Source: Phorcus lineatus
Lineage: Eukaryota > Mollusca > Gastropoda > Trochida > Trochidae
Direction of reading: 5' to 3'
DNA length: 64,000 nucleotides
Assembly (NCBI GenBank): GCA_921293015.1
Contig: OV121086.1
Coordinates: 25,220,254 to 25,284,253, forward strand
The notes under the pieces are model-generated. The model was given only the letters and a program-made list of their open reading frames with translations, searched no databases and had not been told where the DNA came from. The translations under genes were made by a program, and so were the position numbers. How positions within the stretch are numbered: position 1 is the stretch's first letter; every line of letters begins with the position of its first letter. This document shows, one piece after another, positions 48,301-58,270 of the stretch.

Positions 48301-51300
48301 TTTTTTCTGGTAACCAAAGAAACAAGTTGGATTTAATGTTTATGGTAGGGACATTATCTGGCCTCTATCTCAAAATTGGTTCATTATCATCTGAAGAGAC
48401 TGTGTATGTGATAAGACTTTGGGAAGGAGTGACACCGTTACTACTTTAGTTATTCTGATTTCATTCTGGTATCCATGGAAACAATTTGAACTTGGCATTT
48501 ATGGAGGGTAGGCACCTTTTCCTGCCTCTATCTGAAAATTTATGTAGTAGTATTTTTATGATACTTGGTATGTGATTAGACATATAAAATTGGATCCATG
48601 GAAATTGTTGCATAAGTGGTAAATAAGTTTATGATGGATAGGTTGGTTTCAAAGTTGTGGCCGGGGACATCACAGTACATCACTTGCACATATTTCTAGG
48701 TCTGTGTTGGTTTCAGAGAAGGGAGGGACAGTGGAGACCAATGACAAGGGACCCAACTCCTGCTGCATGTCGCAGCTCTCTCTGGGCTTCCATGAGTGCA
48801 AAGACGAGGTGATGCGCTTTCTCATTGAGGGCGAGGGTATGTGCACCACTGACAGCTTCTGTGAACGCATCATGGCCCACCTGCAGACTGCAGGAGGCAA
48901 ACTCATGGTCTCAGGTACAGTCTCATTTACCTTTCTTCCCCTTACTCTAATTACAAGATATAAATCTCTGAGCCTCTAAATGAGCTGAAGCATCTTGTGG
49001 ACCTTTAGGTGTTTACATCCATTGCTACCTAACTCATTTGAAGTTTTGGTTTTCAACAGGCACGTTGGGGGGCAGGGGCAGAGTTTCTGTGTACAACAGG
49101 CACAGGGAGGGCAGAGTTTCTGTATGGGCAACAAACTGCCCATATATTGTTGGTAGCAGGGGTTTGATCTCGCAGAGTGAAGTTGGCAATTTTAAGGTAT
49201 TCAGGCCTGTTAGGCTATATGGGCTTATTACATGGCACTTTGTCCTGTGTCTGTCTGGCATCTCTCAGGCGACAGTCTGTAAATTTTCTTCTAAAAAACT
49301 ACTTAACCCCTAAACCTGAAATGCTGTGGGGATGTATTATGACCTAAAGGATCAAAGTTTGTAGATTTGGGCCACATATAAGGACGAAGCAGGCATCATC
49401 CCGTAAACATTTGGATGACCAATTGACATAGTAAGCTAAGATTTTCAGAATAACATCTTTGCAACATGGAGATAAAATTTTGAAGTTTTGATCTTTAGCC
49501 ACCTTCAATAATGGGGTTGGCAGGTTGTCCAACCTCAAATCTTGTGACAATTCCTCTACAGAAACAAGTAGTGCTAGGAAGCTAAAATTTTGGAATATTA
49601 TTTCTGTAGGATGGTGACAGAGAATTAAAAAATTCATTGTCACACTCCCGAAAAAATAGGATGGCAGGAGAGAAACCATCGTAATGTGATTCAAGTAAAA
49701 GCTCAAATTCATGTCTGTGGCACGCAACAGTAATCGAAAAGATGCAGCTCTTGTAATTCCAAGTCACTTAGTCTTCTTCTTTGTTCTTCAAAGAGCAAGC
49801 TGAATCTAATTTTACTGTTATTACTGTTGATTGGCAGTCAGGTGAGGTAGGAGGGAGGGGGATAAGCGGGTTGTTTAGTAGAGCTAGCATATACTTGAAG
49901 CTGCTATTTGTAACTCTAAAAATACAAATGTGTAAATGAGGCATGTTTGATTGGATGCAAGGGTCTAACATACTATTCATCCATCACACCCAGAATCATA
50001 GCCCATTGATTTTCTTCTGAAAATTTCTGTTTTTGTTTTCACTGAGTTGCAGGATTGTTAATTGAATTCTTTAGAATTGGCAGGTGTGTGTTTGGTGTCA
50101 CCAGTGGTGAGTGGTGTGGTAAGTAGTGAGCAGGTAACCCTTCCCTATCCCAACTCCAGTTGCTGGTGTATGTGGGATACAGTTCACGCCTTTTACTTAA
50201 GCACACAGATTAATCCATATGTTAATTTTCTTGAGAATTCTTTTTTTATTCAAATAGCTGAACTGAATGTTATACATATATCTTTCATTTCTTAACTACA
50301 GTTCAACAAAGAGGTTATTTTACCAAGATTTCAGTAAGATTTCAGAGTCTAATTTATGGTTTCAAACACAAAACTGGATTGGCAATAGGAAATTTCCCTT
50401 TGTCTTGTGATATCATTTGAATCCAAGGTGAGGTTCTGCAATTGTTGGTGGGATATGTCATCTTTGAGAGAGTCTTTTAATAAGGCATTATGTTTGATTA
50501 AATGTCACCACATGCTTATATAGAGCTGTACACATAAAGCATTTAAATAACACTCCTAGTTCATCTCACTTTATATGAAAGTGATCTAATCAAAATGTCT
50601 GATAGTACCTTGAGTTATGAATATCTGCCAAATCTGTGGAACAATTCACATTATAACTTGCTGGATGACTTGTTGTATAATTTGTCATTTACATGTCAGG
50701 GAGGGATATTTGTATTTTTGATTTTGTGGAATAACAAAACAGGTTTTTGAGGGAAACTTATTTTCGCTTCCATTCTACAACTTTTCAAAAGGACCCTTTT
50801 AAAGTCAGACCCTGTTTATCCGCACAATATGTTGTTATATGATTCAAACAAGTATTTACCTAAGTAAAACAACAATGTTAATGATTTGATTCCTGATTAT
50901 GTTTAGAATATTAAATTTATGATTCAGTAAATGATAGTGTATCACTTTATATCACTTTATTTTATAATGTGTCTGTAATAATTCTTTGCTACTCTGGTTT
51001 TATGTGTGTGTTGATGGTTAAATTACCAACAAGAAATTCAAGTCAAATTGATGCACATCATCTGAGTTTAAACAACGGGGTAGACATCAAAGGACAGTCT
51101 TGAATAAACCAACTCTGTGTAGTAATCTGTTTTTGCTTTACATGGTCCGGTTATCCCTCATACAGTTAAACGATGTTAATTATTCAATTGAAGAATCTTG
51201 ATGATAAATTTAAGTTTCATAAAAGTAGATGTTAACATTTAATCTGAATATTTTCTGTGATCCACTTTCATATTGAAATTTGGCATATTTGAGTCATAAA

Positions 51301-51715
51301 TATGAATTACTGAAGAAAGGCATATAGTTGACTACAGCCAGGTTGTAGCAGATAGGTAAATGAAGGTAGATAGTGTGCAGGGCATTGAGTACACGTGTGA
51401 CAGACACCAGTGTGTCCGGGTGTCTGGAGTCCAGGGTCTGGCAATGTGTCCAGTGCGCTACTGTACAGGTCTCGAGCTTCTCCCTGTCAAGCTCAACCAG
51501 CAGGGAGCCAGTGACACTGTGCTAGTGGTTATGCTCTAGATTAAGGAGTGCTCTACATTTCTGGGGAGCCCAACATAATTTGTCTCTTTTTAACACAAGA
51601 AGACTGGTAAGACTGTAACAGACAGGATGAACAGACAGAATCAAGGTCACAGATCAATGTTTGAACATACAGATAGACAGACAGACAGACATACAGACAT
51701 GAAGGCAGCTCGGCT

Positions 51716-51746
<31 letters not shown>

Positions 51747-54700
51747 TGATACATGTCATCTCGTCTTACCTCTTCACTTTTCCTCAAAGCACACAGGTAA
51801 ACTTGATGTTGTTCACCCTATCATTCTGTCTTCAATTGAAACATGATTTGTTTGTAACACATTTGAATGAAGTTTGTAGAATGATTACAAAATGCATGCT
51901 TGTCACTATGTCTTTGTAGGCTCATTAGACCTTAAAGGCCAAATGGGCTAATGCCATGGGCAGGCATCTATTCGGTATCATCCGTAAATTTTCACATTAT
52001 CAACTTCTCTCCCAGAACTAATTGGCTTCTCTTCATGTGGGGCAGGAAGGCAAAGTTAATGTAATAGGTAATTGATAAAAATCTCTAAGATGGTAAATAG
52101 AGATCATCATGTGAGAGTCTATTAGGATACTTAAAATCTTGCAATAGGAATAAACATCGTATTTTGTAAGTGTTCCAATTGATTGCGAAGGTAGCTCTTG
52201 TATCATTTCATTTTGCTTTGATTCGTTCAAACCATCTTACTCATCTTGCATATTCATCCTTAAATGCAAGATATATGACATTTTCGATATTGTATGAAAA
52301 TAATGTATAATATTCTAGTTATATGACCAATTTAACACTACAAACACATAGTTGTCATTTTGTCTGTAATTAATAAATTTTGGAAAACCACATTTGATAG
52401 TTTTTGCACTTAAGACATAGTACAGTATCAACCTTTCAATATAAAAAGCATTACTCAGACCTCTGTATTATCACTATTGACTACATTGAAATTAAGGCTG
52501 GGGCAGGTAACCCAGATACCCGAGACGGGTGGGTTGAGAGTTCGACCCGGGTACCCATCTCATTACCGGATCCGTTTAGATCACATGACAGATAAGTGAA
52601 GAATCTATTAAAGTGTCAATGTATGTTATATTTTCATTCACAAGGATTTTGATAATAGTCCTTGCAATTTAATAACGTTTGTATTGTGTGAAAAATCGTT
52701 TTGATCCAAATACATAAAACTGCAGGAAGCCATGCAGGTATTTACGTCATCGTGTTATAACATTGGAATCATGGCCAAAACTTGCACCAACACTGTCCAC
52801 TCCTCATACTTGATTATATTTTCTCATAGTTGAATAGACTGTAAGCTTGTAAACCTCAGTAATGTACATACCGTATTCGACTTAATAACCGCCCACTCCC
52901 CTATAAGCGCCCACCCACCACGTTTTTGACTGAACAATATGAGTCCTGATTTAGCGCCCACCTCTCAACATTGCTTACCTTGCATGCTGATTCATTGAGT
53001 GAGGTTTTTCAGTCTTGCAATAAGTCTTTTAATTACTTCCACTAAAGTGAAGAATACAGGGTATTTCAAGACCCCCAGCCACAATCAAAATGATAAAAGT
53101 TATAAAACCATATTTCAAAGACATATGTATCATAAGAAACCACTTTCAAGACTAAACTTGAGGACAATTTTTATCGTTTTAATTAGCGCCCCCTTTTACC
53201 ATTTTTTAAGCGCCCCGGGCGCTTATCACGTCGAATACGGTACACGTTTTTCATTCATCTATGAATATACACTGAACAACAAAAGAAACGTCGCACACAT
53301 ACTAGGTTGAAAATGGTTTATTTACAGATGGCCATTATGTTGATTAGAGTTGAACATTTTCTTAAACATTTGCGCTTTTACAATGTATCACGTGATGCTG
53401 GCATACCCTAATATGGGGAGATGAACTCGATACCTTGTATGCCCACCATTTGGGTTGATTACCGCTATACATCTTCGGTACATTGAATGCACCAAACGAT
53501 TGATGAAGGCCATGGGGACGGCAGCCCATACTCTGTGGAAACTTGCAATAAGTTGTGCAGCAGTTATCGGTCTTGGTCTAATGTCATTCAATCTTCTTTG
53601 GATTTGGTTCCACAGGTTCTCAATTGGATTCAAATCCGGACTTAGAGCGGGCCAGGGCAATGTGCGGATGTTGTGCTACTGGAAAAAGTTAGTGGTTACT
53701 CTGGCAGTGTGGGGGCGCGCGTTGTCGTGCTGGAACACATGATTTGGGTGTCGGACAAAATGCGGCAATATGTGAGGCCTCAATACTTGGTCAATGTAGT
53801 GGACAGCAGTTACCCCATATCCGCGTCCTGGACCAATGTTCTGGAAGACCAAGGGTCCAAGTTTATGGTTTAGTGCTAAACCATCCCTAACCATGATGCT
53901 CTGTCCTCCCCATGGATCTCTCTCGACAACACAGCCGTCATTGAAGCCTTCCCCTCTTCTTCTCCACACTCTTGCCCTTTCATCGGCCACGGATATCGAT
54001 ACCGACTTTCGTCGGAGAAGACTTCAGTCCTCCACTGTTGATAGCGCTAGTGTTGACGTTGCTATGCCCACTGCAGACATTGCCCTTGATGTCGATCTGT
54101 AAGAATAGGGCCCGAGCTGGACGTCAACAAGTCAGGTTGAAATTTCTAAGCCGGCTGTGAACTGTTTGTGCACTAGTTAGTCTCTGGTGAGTGCCTATGG
54201 TCTGTCTAGCAGATTTCAAAGCCTTGCGAAAGCGACCCAACAAGTGTTGTCGGTGTAGGTGCCGGTCCTGACGTGCTGTTGTGACTGTCGGTCTACCACT
54301 ACGGGACTAGCAGGAAACGAATGACAGACTGGCAATTTTGGGTGCCTCTTATACCCAATAAGGCAACATTTTGCATGTGCATCATGCTTTTCAAAAAGCG
54401 TTCATGAGCATCACCGTCATCAACAGAAGGTGACAAGTGTAAACCCATGGTTAAATCTTGTGTTAACAAAAAAGAGTTGTTTTGGATGTCTATGACATCT
54501 TCTTAATGTCCAATTATCTTGAAATAATTGAAAAAGAACAATCGTAATAATGTGTTTAAAAAATATACACTTATTAAAACTATGAAGTATCTTTTGTTGT
54601 TCAGTATATTTCAATGTCTATTAATTCGAGCAGGATTAGCTCAATTTATGTTATTTTTCAAGCATTTGATAACCAAAAATGAGGTGAGATGTAAATAAAT

Positions 54701-57700
54701 TATGTTTCTGGTTTAAATCAAAGAAATATTACAAGATATCAAATTTAACATGCACTTGAATAGATATCAGACCTATAGCTTTTTGCTGAAAATAAAAAAA
54801 CATCTGAATTCCTCTAAAAAGCAAAAGGTAATGTCGCGAGGAGAGCTTTTCATCCAATCAGCAGAGTTTATATATGACACAACGATTGATATCGAGAAAC
54901 ATTGGAAGGGATTTAGGGTTTCCGTGAAGATTCTTATCAAATTCATTATAGGAATAACAAACAAACAATTTGCTGCACACTACGTCTTAAAAACAACGTA
55001 CAGGCAAAACACAATTGAAGGCATCAATGTGTAATGTTATGCTGCTATTTGAATGTTGTCAAGTGTTTGTTATCCAAAATATTTCACATCGACAATTTGC
55101 CACATCCTTTTAGGCAGAACTAAGCCTATGACAAAATATATTTATTCTGGCCTGATGAATTATTTAAAAAAAAGTGTAATATCGGGTATCAGGGTCGGTT
55201 AGGGTCGGGTAACAAGTGGTTGGGTACCTTGGTAGGAAATTTAGACTCGTATGGTTTTTCGAAATGGTATTTTAAGCAAGTCATTATATCTTGATTTGTA
55301 AAACCATTTAGAATGTTGCCCAAACAACACACATGCCAATTTTCATTAGCATTTTTAGACCACTGAAGGTTGATACAGGTAAATGAATATAACTCAAACG
55401 GTTCACTTGGTCAATTTCAACTCCGTATCAAAGTACTTTGCACTGCTTAATACAGTGACCTAACTTCTTAATACTTTTTTGTCCTTTTTTAGAATTTGTG
55501 GTAATGCATTTATCGTCTATATTTTATTATTTTGTTGTTAAAGATGATTTTGGTAAGCAAATGAAATATTGAATTTCTTTAAAAGTTGGGGCACTTGACC
55601 TCTGTAAATTTTATTAATATGTATCATGTCTCCATGACCTTTTAACTTGCATCAGTATCCATGGTGAACCGTTCAAGTGTATTAATTATCAGTAGGTTTT
55701 GCTGGTGGGAAAACTACATATTTTCATCAGTTGAATTCAGTCATCCTAAATATGTTTTCAATGTCACAGATAGGATGTTGGTATTTACAAGACCATTTCA
55801 TGGATTTTCTACAAATTAAGTGTTTTTTTAACGAATGAGAATATGAAGTAAGTACTCAAGTATTGATTTAAATATTTGATTTCAAACCATACAAAGCATT
55901 ATTATTATTTACAGAGGTCATGGCTTAGCATTGCTTTGCTTGTGTTTTGGAGTGAATAATGAACATTTAGAATTGTGTTTTTCATTGTTTTTGTTAGTCG
56001 ATCTACAAGTATCCACTAAATATTTATTGTTTTATTTGATGCAAGATTTTATGTCATGTGGCCAAAAATACCAGATGGATTTATGGTATGGACAATTGTC
56101 TATAGTGCGTCTTGTGGGATTTTGTCTGTTGTCTGTAAACTGTTTACATTGTCAATTTTTCTGAGTAACTGCTACACCTTCATAGCTGAAGTTATGTCAG
56201 GTGATAATCTAAGGGATCAAAGTTATTACATTTTACCTTCAACCTCAAAATGACCACTTCTCCAAAAGCAACTGGCATATGGAGCTAAATTTTTTAGTAT
56301 AACATCTTTGTTAAATAGTAAGTAAAGTTTGTAGATTTGATGTAATCTATTTCTAAAATAGGTGTGAACCCCCAAACCTTCTTTCAGCAGTTCTCCAAGA
56401 ACCAGTAATGCTAGGAAGTTTAATAATCAGAATATAATCTTTGTTTTTGCTTTCTGTTCCCATCCCCAAATATAAGGGTGCACTTAATTCTCATCTCATG
56501 AATGATTTAGAATCATCTTTAAACTTCAGTTGTAAGTCATGCTAAGACTGGTGAGGTACAGAGCCAATGGTTCTCTTTGCATGTTTGTGTCGGATGTTTT
56601 CATAAGTCAACAAATTAGTTTGGTCAAGTTGTTGAGGTTCCTGAATAGATGGGTGGACATTGTTTTGACCATTGTGTTATCGGATGTGTTAAGCATAGGT
56701 GTTGAACTGCTCTGACTGATGCTTTGTTAGTGATAGTGAGGAGAGAAAAGTATCAACTCATTGAAAGTTCCTAAGATAAGATTGCAATGTTCTTGGCATG
56801 ATGAAGTATTAAAATGATGAGGAGATGCTTCCCCTTTCCAGCTACTAAAGACAGGTGTATGAGCTATAGCTTGTGTCGATCCCGCTGCAGAGAGCGTGAG
56901 TGCTGAACTGTCCTCGTTGGAGGCCACGGTAATGTCAAACCCTTGTTGTCTTAAACTATGAGGAAAGTCATGGCATCAACGCTTGAATGGTAACCAACAA
57001 CATAGATGCAGGACATCATTATATCTTTTTGAAATTGATATCATTTAAAATGAAGAATTTCAAAGTAAGGCATGAATCCGGAACTTTCAAGAGTAATGAC
57101 AATGTGAGAGATCATTCAACCAAGTCTTCTTGCACCCCCTATTTATCGCTCCTTACAAGGATGATGATCTGAACAACTGCTCAACTTATTTCAAAATTTG
57201 GGTATAGATGGCTGCTTTAAAGTTTTTTTTATTCATTATTATAAAATTTAGTCAACATATAACCACTAGAACACTGGCGCCCCCTACTGCTTAAGCTTGA
57301 CATTTTTCAAGTATGACTTCTGACAGTTGCTCTATCTTTTGCAGCTTCCAGACGCTTGCAAGAAGACCAGCCAGAGGACAAGGTGACCGCCTTTGCCCCA
57401 GGGACTGGTCCAGAGTTTGGGCCCCAGTTATTGCCAGGCCAGACGATTCTGTCAGACCAGCACTTAAAGCAGAACCTTGAGAACACAGACCAGGACCTGA
57501 AGCTTGGCCACAGCAGCGCAGAGTCTGTGGGATCTAACCTGACACATGCCTCTCTAGCACTCCCCTACACAAGAGCAGATTGCCCCTATTCCACAAACTC
57601 CAGTGATGGCACCTTCACTGAGTTCATCAGGCCTGATGGGGACATTGGCAGTCAGTGCAGTGGTCAGGGAACAATATACAAGTTCAAGCATAACATCACC

Positions 57701-58270
57701 AAGAGGTTTTCACAAGAGAAGAATGGAAACAACCCTAGTGATACAAGTAGCTGTTCAAGTAGTTCACGGGAAGATGCTGGAAAACTTCAGAGGAGAAAAT
57801 TGACACGTGCAAAGGGAAGAAATCAAGCATCCAGAATGAGCCCATATCCAAGCTCTAGTGACATTAGTTCTGGGAATACATCGAATGGAACTAGTTCTTA
57901 TCAGGGGGATGTCTCAGGACAGAGAAGTGACTCAAGCAACAGTCCTCCAGACTCTAGTATCAACTTGCAGTCCAACATTCCACTGCCTGGCTTTGTGCTG
58001 CATCCTGCAGGAACACACTACTTTCCAGTCTCCATTCACCCAAATATCATTCCCAAGTGCTTCCGTCAGAACACATCCATATCTCCTGGCATGGGGTTGT
58101 TCCACCCAATATCCATTCCTGTGCAGTTCTGTGGCCCCTACATCTCAATGGGAGAGCGCAGCACTGAGCGTGGATCAGGACAGTCTGTGTGTTCGGGAGA
58201 GGAGTTTCAGCTACCTGGCACAGACAACAAACAAACTTGCTCAAAGGAGGACCCAGGATCTGGTTTGTAG
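33598..58270 (+). CDS. cwo: Clockwork orange-type bHLH-Orange transcription factor
   Basis: Seven exons join in phase to a 499-aa frame: 33598-33659, 41297-41356, 43474-43540, 43790-43891, 46995-47079, 48717-48914 and 57345-58270. All introns have GT-AG ends. A bHLH domain spans about residues 64-125, opening [17 protein letters not shown] and continuing [15 protein letters not shown], which is the cwo signature as I know it from insects. The basic region has R where HES proteins have P and HEY proteins have G. An Orange domain ([14 protein letters not shown] to IMAHLQ) lies at about 146-182. A Ser/Asn/Pro-rich tail follows, with no WRPW or YRPW at the C-terminus. In insects CWO is a nuclear repressor that binds E-boxes and sharpens the circadian loop. 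A HEY/DEC-like relative is the alternative name. The core exons are very likely; exons 1-2 are less certain. Confidence 0.9.
34223..34703 (+). mobile_element. MITE with TTAA target site, family 1, copy 2
   Basis: Termini AGTCATAGTCTCATGTTTGC and its near reverse complement, flanked by TTAA at 34,219-34,222 and 34,704-34,707. Diverged inverted copy of 2,107-2,684. The 75-codon frame inside is a chance frame shared in antisense with the other copy. Confidence 0.85.
34730..35189 (+). mobile_element. MITE with TTAA target site, family 2
   Basis: Termini AGAGCCACTCCGTGA and (reverse complement of the right end) AGAGCTACTCTGTGA, flanked by TTAA at 34,726-34,729 and 35,190-35,193. 460 bp, no coding content. 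Confidence 0.75.
35208..37005 (+). mobile_element. TTAA-flanked element, family 3 (1.8 kb)
   Basis: Perfect 12-bp termini CTCATTAACGCC flanked by TTAA at 35,204-35,207 and 37,006-37,009. The right sub-terminal region repeats motifs like CTCTCGCTGTGAG. I see no transposase frame in it, so it is probably non-autonomous. Confidence 0.7.
38040..38790 (+). pseudogene. LINE ORF2 C-terminal fragment
   Basis: A 165-codon frame (38,061-38,558) reads [20 protein letters not shown], then [18 protein letters not shown] and a cysteine cluster [17 protein letters not shown]. The order 'FLP-T-WNSLP', 'LGCSxLN' and C-x-C-G is known from the far C-terminus of several LINE reverse transcriptases. A 3' UTR ending ATAAAAATATGTTTAAACC follows to about 38,785. 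It is 5'-truncated, so the endonuclease and reverse transcriptase are absent. It lies in intron 1 of cwo, same strand. Confidence 0.75.
39335..39369 (+). repeat. (GGCA)n microsatellite
   Basis: About nine GGCA units in intron 1. Confidence 0.95.
39780..40100 (+). repeat. Dispersed intron repeat, two tandem diverged units
   Basis: Shares phrases such as CTCCTTAGCTGAT, GATTTATAAATTTGGTG, TCTTCTCCAGA and AAAGCTGAAACCTTGTG with 47,570-47,940, and more weakly with other intron segments. Ancient dispersed family; no coding content. Confidence 0.6.
40710..41296 (+). repeat. 62/63-bp tandem array of splice-acceptor-like units
   Basis: About six 62-bp units (consensus includes GTAGGGAGTAAAAGAG, TTTCACTGTTGTGCTTAG and AGGAGACTGCAT) are followed by one shortened unit and then two diverged 63-bp units. 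Each unit carries a TTGTGCT-N-AG-GAGACT block. This equals the 3' end of intron 1 plus the first bases of proposed cwo exon 2, and the real acceptor is the last in the series. The 63-bp units are open in one frame (21-aa repeat [16 protein letters not shown]). Confidence 0.85.
41297..41356 (+). CDS. cwo: cwo exon 2 (proposed)
   Basis: Acceptor cttccag, donor gtatct. It reads [20 protein letters not shown] across the exon 1 junction and continues in phase to exon 3. ATG at 41,328 has a good context (AAGATGG) and would give a shorter protein if exon 1 is non-coding or absent. Confidence 0.65.
41944..42007 (+). repeat. Perfect-ended hairpin in intron 2
   Basis: ACTCCCTCCTGGATTC is followed about 33 bp later by its reverse complement GAATCCAGGAGGGA; the inner arms (CCGCGG, CTGCGG) can pair too. 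It could be a very small MITE or a structured RNA element. Confidence 0.6.
42302..42766 (+). repeat. 38/39-bp minisatellite (about 12 units)
   Basis: Consensus GAGTTGGCCCTGACATGACA plus a tail ending GTGTGCACCAT. The left half has 38-bp units (CTGAAAGAT type), the right half 39-bp units (TTGATAGGT type). Antisense frames of up to 162 codons across it are products of the repeat. It lies in cwo intron 2. Confidence 0.95.
42871..43357. mobile_element. MITE with about 55-bp terminal inverted repeats
   Basis: The left end CATTCTCTCC, ACAGAGGTAG, ATAAATTCCTATACAACCT is mirrored at the right end by AGGTTGTATAGGAATTTAT, CTACCTCTG and GGAGAGAATG. About 490 bp, no coding content, in cwo intron 2. The target duplication is not clear, so the superfamily is not assigned. 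Confidence 0.8.
43474..43540 (+). CDS. cwo: cwo exon 3
   Basis: One base completes the split codon, then 22 codons beginning [19 protein letters not shown] and ending at the triplet before the donor gtaggg. Phase 0 at the 3' end joins exactly to the bHLH exon. It gives the basic stretch just before the bHLH domain. Confidence 0.85.
43790..43891 (+). CDS. cwo: cwo exon 4: basic region and helix 1
   Basis: 34 codons from [17 protein letters not shown] through [17 protein letters not shown], acceptor tggttccag, donor gttagt. It contains the DNA-contacting E-K-R-R-R-D-R stretch. Confidence 0.95.
43924..44118 (+). repeat. 47-bp minisatellite (about 4 units)
   Basis: Units read GTTGTCAGAGTGAGAGAGTT then GACATGTCTTAGTTAAACGT; they differ by one or two bases or a short deletion. 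In cwo intron 4, immediately after the exon 4 donor. Confidence 0.9.
44160..45060 (+). repeat. 25-bp minisatellite with decayed edges (core 44,286-44,830)
   Basis: The core consensus is GAGTGGGAAGCGTAGACTGT with alternating tails GAAGA and GGGAGG; about 20 core units. Both edges hold older, diverged units (AGTAGGAAGTGTAGACTGTG types). A 148-codon antisense frame is a repeat translation with a 25-residue period (3 x 25 bp). In cwo intron 4. Confidence 0.95.
45060..46330 (+). repeat. Dispersed intron repeat, diverged copies
   Basis: Segments at about 45,070-45,460 and 46,040-46,320 share phrases such as TTTTCAGAATAACATCTTTG and CAAATATGGGCGTGG with 49,320-49,690 and 56,190-56,520, and the 'tagctaatgggtatt' phrase with 39,780-40,100. 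No coding content. Confidence 0.5.
46995..47079 (+). CDS. cwo: cwo exon 5: loop and helix 2
   Basis: 28 codons plus one base, [15 protein letters not shown] to LTEKVNKL; acceptor cttctcag, donor gtaagt. [11 protein letters not shown] is the cwo/HEY-type helix 2 start. Confidence 0.95.
47112..47237 (+). repeat. 30-bp minisatellite (about 4 units)
   Basis: Units TTGAAAGTATGAGTGAACTC plus TTGAGTATCC, the last diverged. In cwo intron 5, about 30 bp after the donor. Confidence 0.9.
47255..48560 (+). repeat. Old tandem or dispersed repeats in intron 5
   Basis: Several diverged units share GTATGTGGTTAGAC, GTGGTGGAGTGGTGCC, CTACTTTNGTTATTCTG and CCATGGAAACAATTTGAACT, at roughly 170-200 bp spacing. 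A copy of the 'CTCCTTAGCTGATGGG' dispersed repeat lies inside at 47,570-47,940. Confidence 0.55.
48717..48914 (+). CDS. cwo: cwo exon 6: Orange domain
   Basis: Acceptor gtttcag, donor gtacag, phase 1 on both sides. It encodes the Orange domain ([19 protein letters not shown], then [11 protein letters not shown]), which lies after bHLH in HES/HEY/cwo proteins and supports dimer choice and repression. The acceptor at 48,716 is the only nearby AG that keeps the frame. Confidence 0.92.
49320..49690 (+). repeat. Dispersed intron repeat copy
   Basis: Phrases CCGTAAACATTTGG, TTTTCAGAATAACATCTTTG, GGCAGGTTGTCCAACCTCAA and AGTGCTAGGAAGCTAAAATT are shared with copies at 45-46 kb and 56 kb. Confidence 0.55.
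51671..51747 (+). repeat. (ACAG)n microsatellite, interrupted
   Basis: Two blocks of ACAG/AGAC units separated by about 25 bp. Confidence 0.9.
52871..53240. mobile_element. TA-flanked MITE with GCGCCC motifs (370 bp)
   Basis: Ends CCGTATTCGACTTAATAACC and (reverse complement of the right end) CCGTATTCGACGTGATAAGC, flanked by TA on both sides. GCGCCCAC and GCGCCCC motifs lie next to both ends. A TA duplication fits a Tc1/mariner-dependent MITE. Confidence 0.85.
53270..54606 (-). mobile_element. Tc1/mariner-like transposon (1.34 kb)
   Basis: Terminal repeats containing ACTGAACAACAAAAGA face each other, with TA at 53,268-53,269 and 54,607-54,608. The transposase frame runs on the - strand. It lies in intron 6 of cwo, 29 bp from the neighbouring TA-flanked MITE. 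Confidence 0.9.
53388..54300 (-). pseudogene. Tc1-like DD34E transposase, broken
   Basis: It would cut and paste the element through a DDE active site. From 5' to 3' there is a helix-turn-helix part ([15 protein letters not shown], about 54,270), FSDESRY with the first Asp, [13 protein letters not shown], then [11 protein letters not shown] with the second Asp and [11 protein letters not shown] with the Glu. Counting between the second Asp and the Glu gives 34 residues, so DD34E. Lesions are a frameshift between FSDESRY and ADERARVW (near 53,995), an in-frame TAG at 53,676-53,678 and at least one more stop in the N-terminal half. Not functional. Confidence 0.9.
56190..56520 (+). repeat. Dispersed intron repeat copy
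   Basis: Phrases CTAAGGGATCAAAGTT, AGTATAACATCTTTGTT and AACCAGTAATGCTAGGAAG are shared with the copies at 45-46 kb and 49 kb, same orientation. Confidence 0.55.
57345..58270 (+). CDS. cwo: cwo exon 7: long C-terminal region
   Basis: Acceptor tcttttgcag joins in phase (Ala-Ser-Arg-Arg-Leu). 308 codons rich in Ser, Asn, Pro, Gly and Gln end PGSGL with TAG at 58,268-58,270. No folded domain and no WRPW-type Groucho motif are visible; long disordered tails are usual in this family. A hydrophobic/aromatic patch ([19 protein letters not shown]) may be a conserved short motif. The overlapping 167-codon frame at 57,858-58,361 is a shadow. Confidence 0.93.

Larger units (their letters stand above)
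48915..57344 (+). other. cwo intron 6
   Basis: 8.4 kb. It holds diverged dispersed repeats (49.3-49.7 and 56.2-56.5 kb), a short-period (ACAG)n run at 51,671-51,747, a TA-flanked MITE, a Tc1-like transposon and otherwise AT-rich sequence without visible genes. Confidence 0.85.

Noticed and set aside
48670-48906. Antisense frame over the Orange exon
   Set aside because: Shadow of cwo exon 6 on the opposite strand.
52500-52570. tRNA- or SINE-like promoter (GAGTTCGACCC)
   Set aside because: It resembles a B-box, but the A-box spacing is wrong and no cloverleaf can be drawn.
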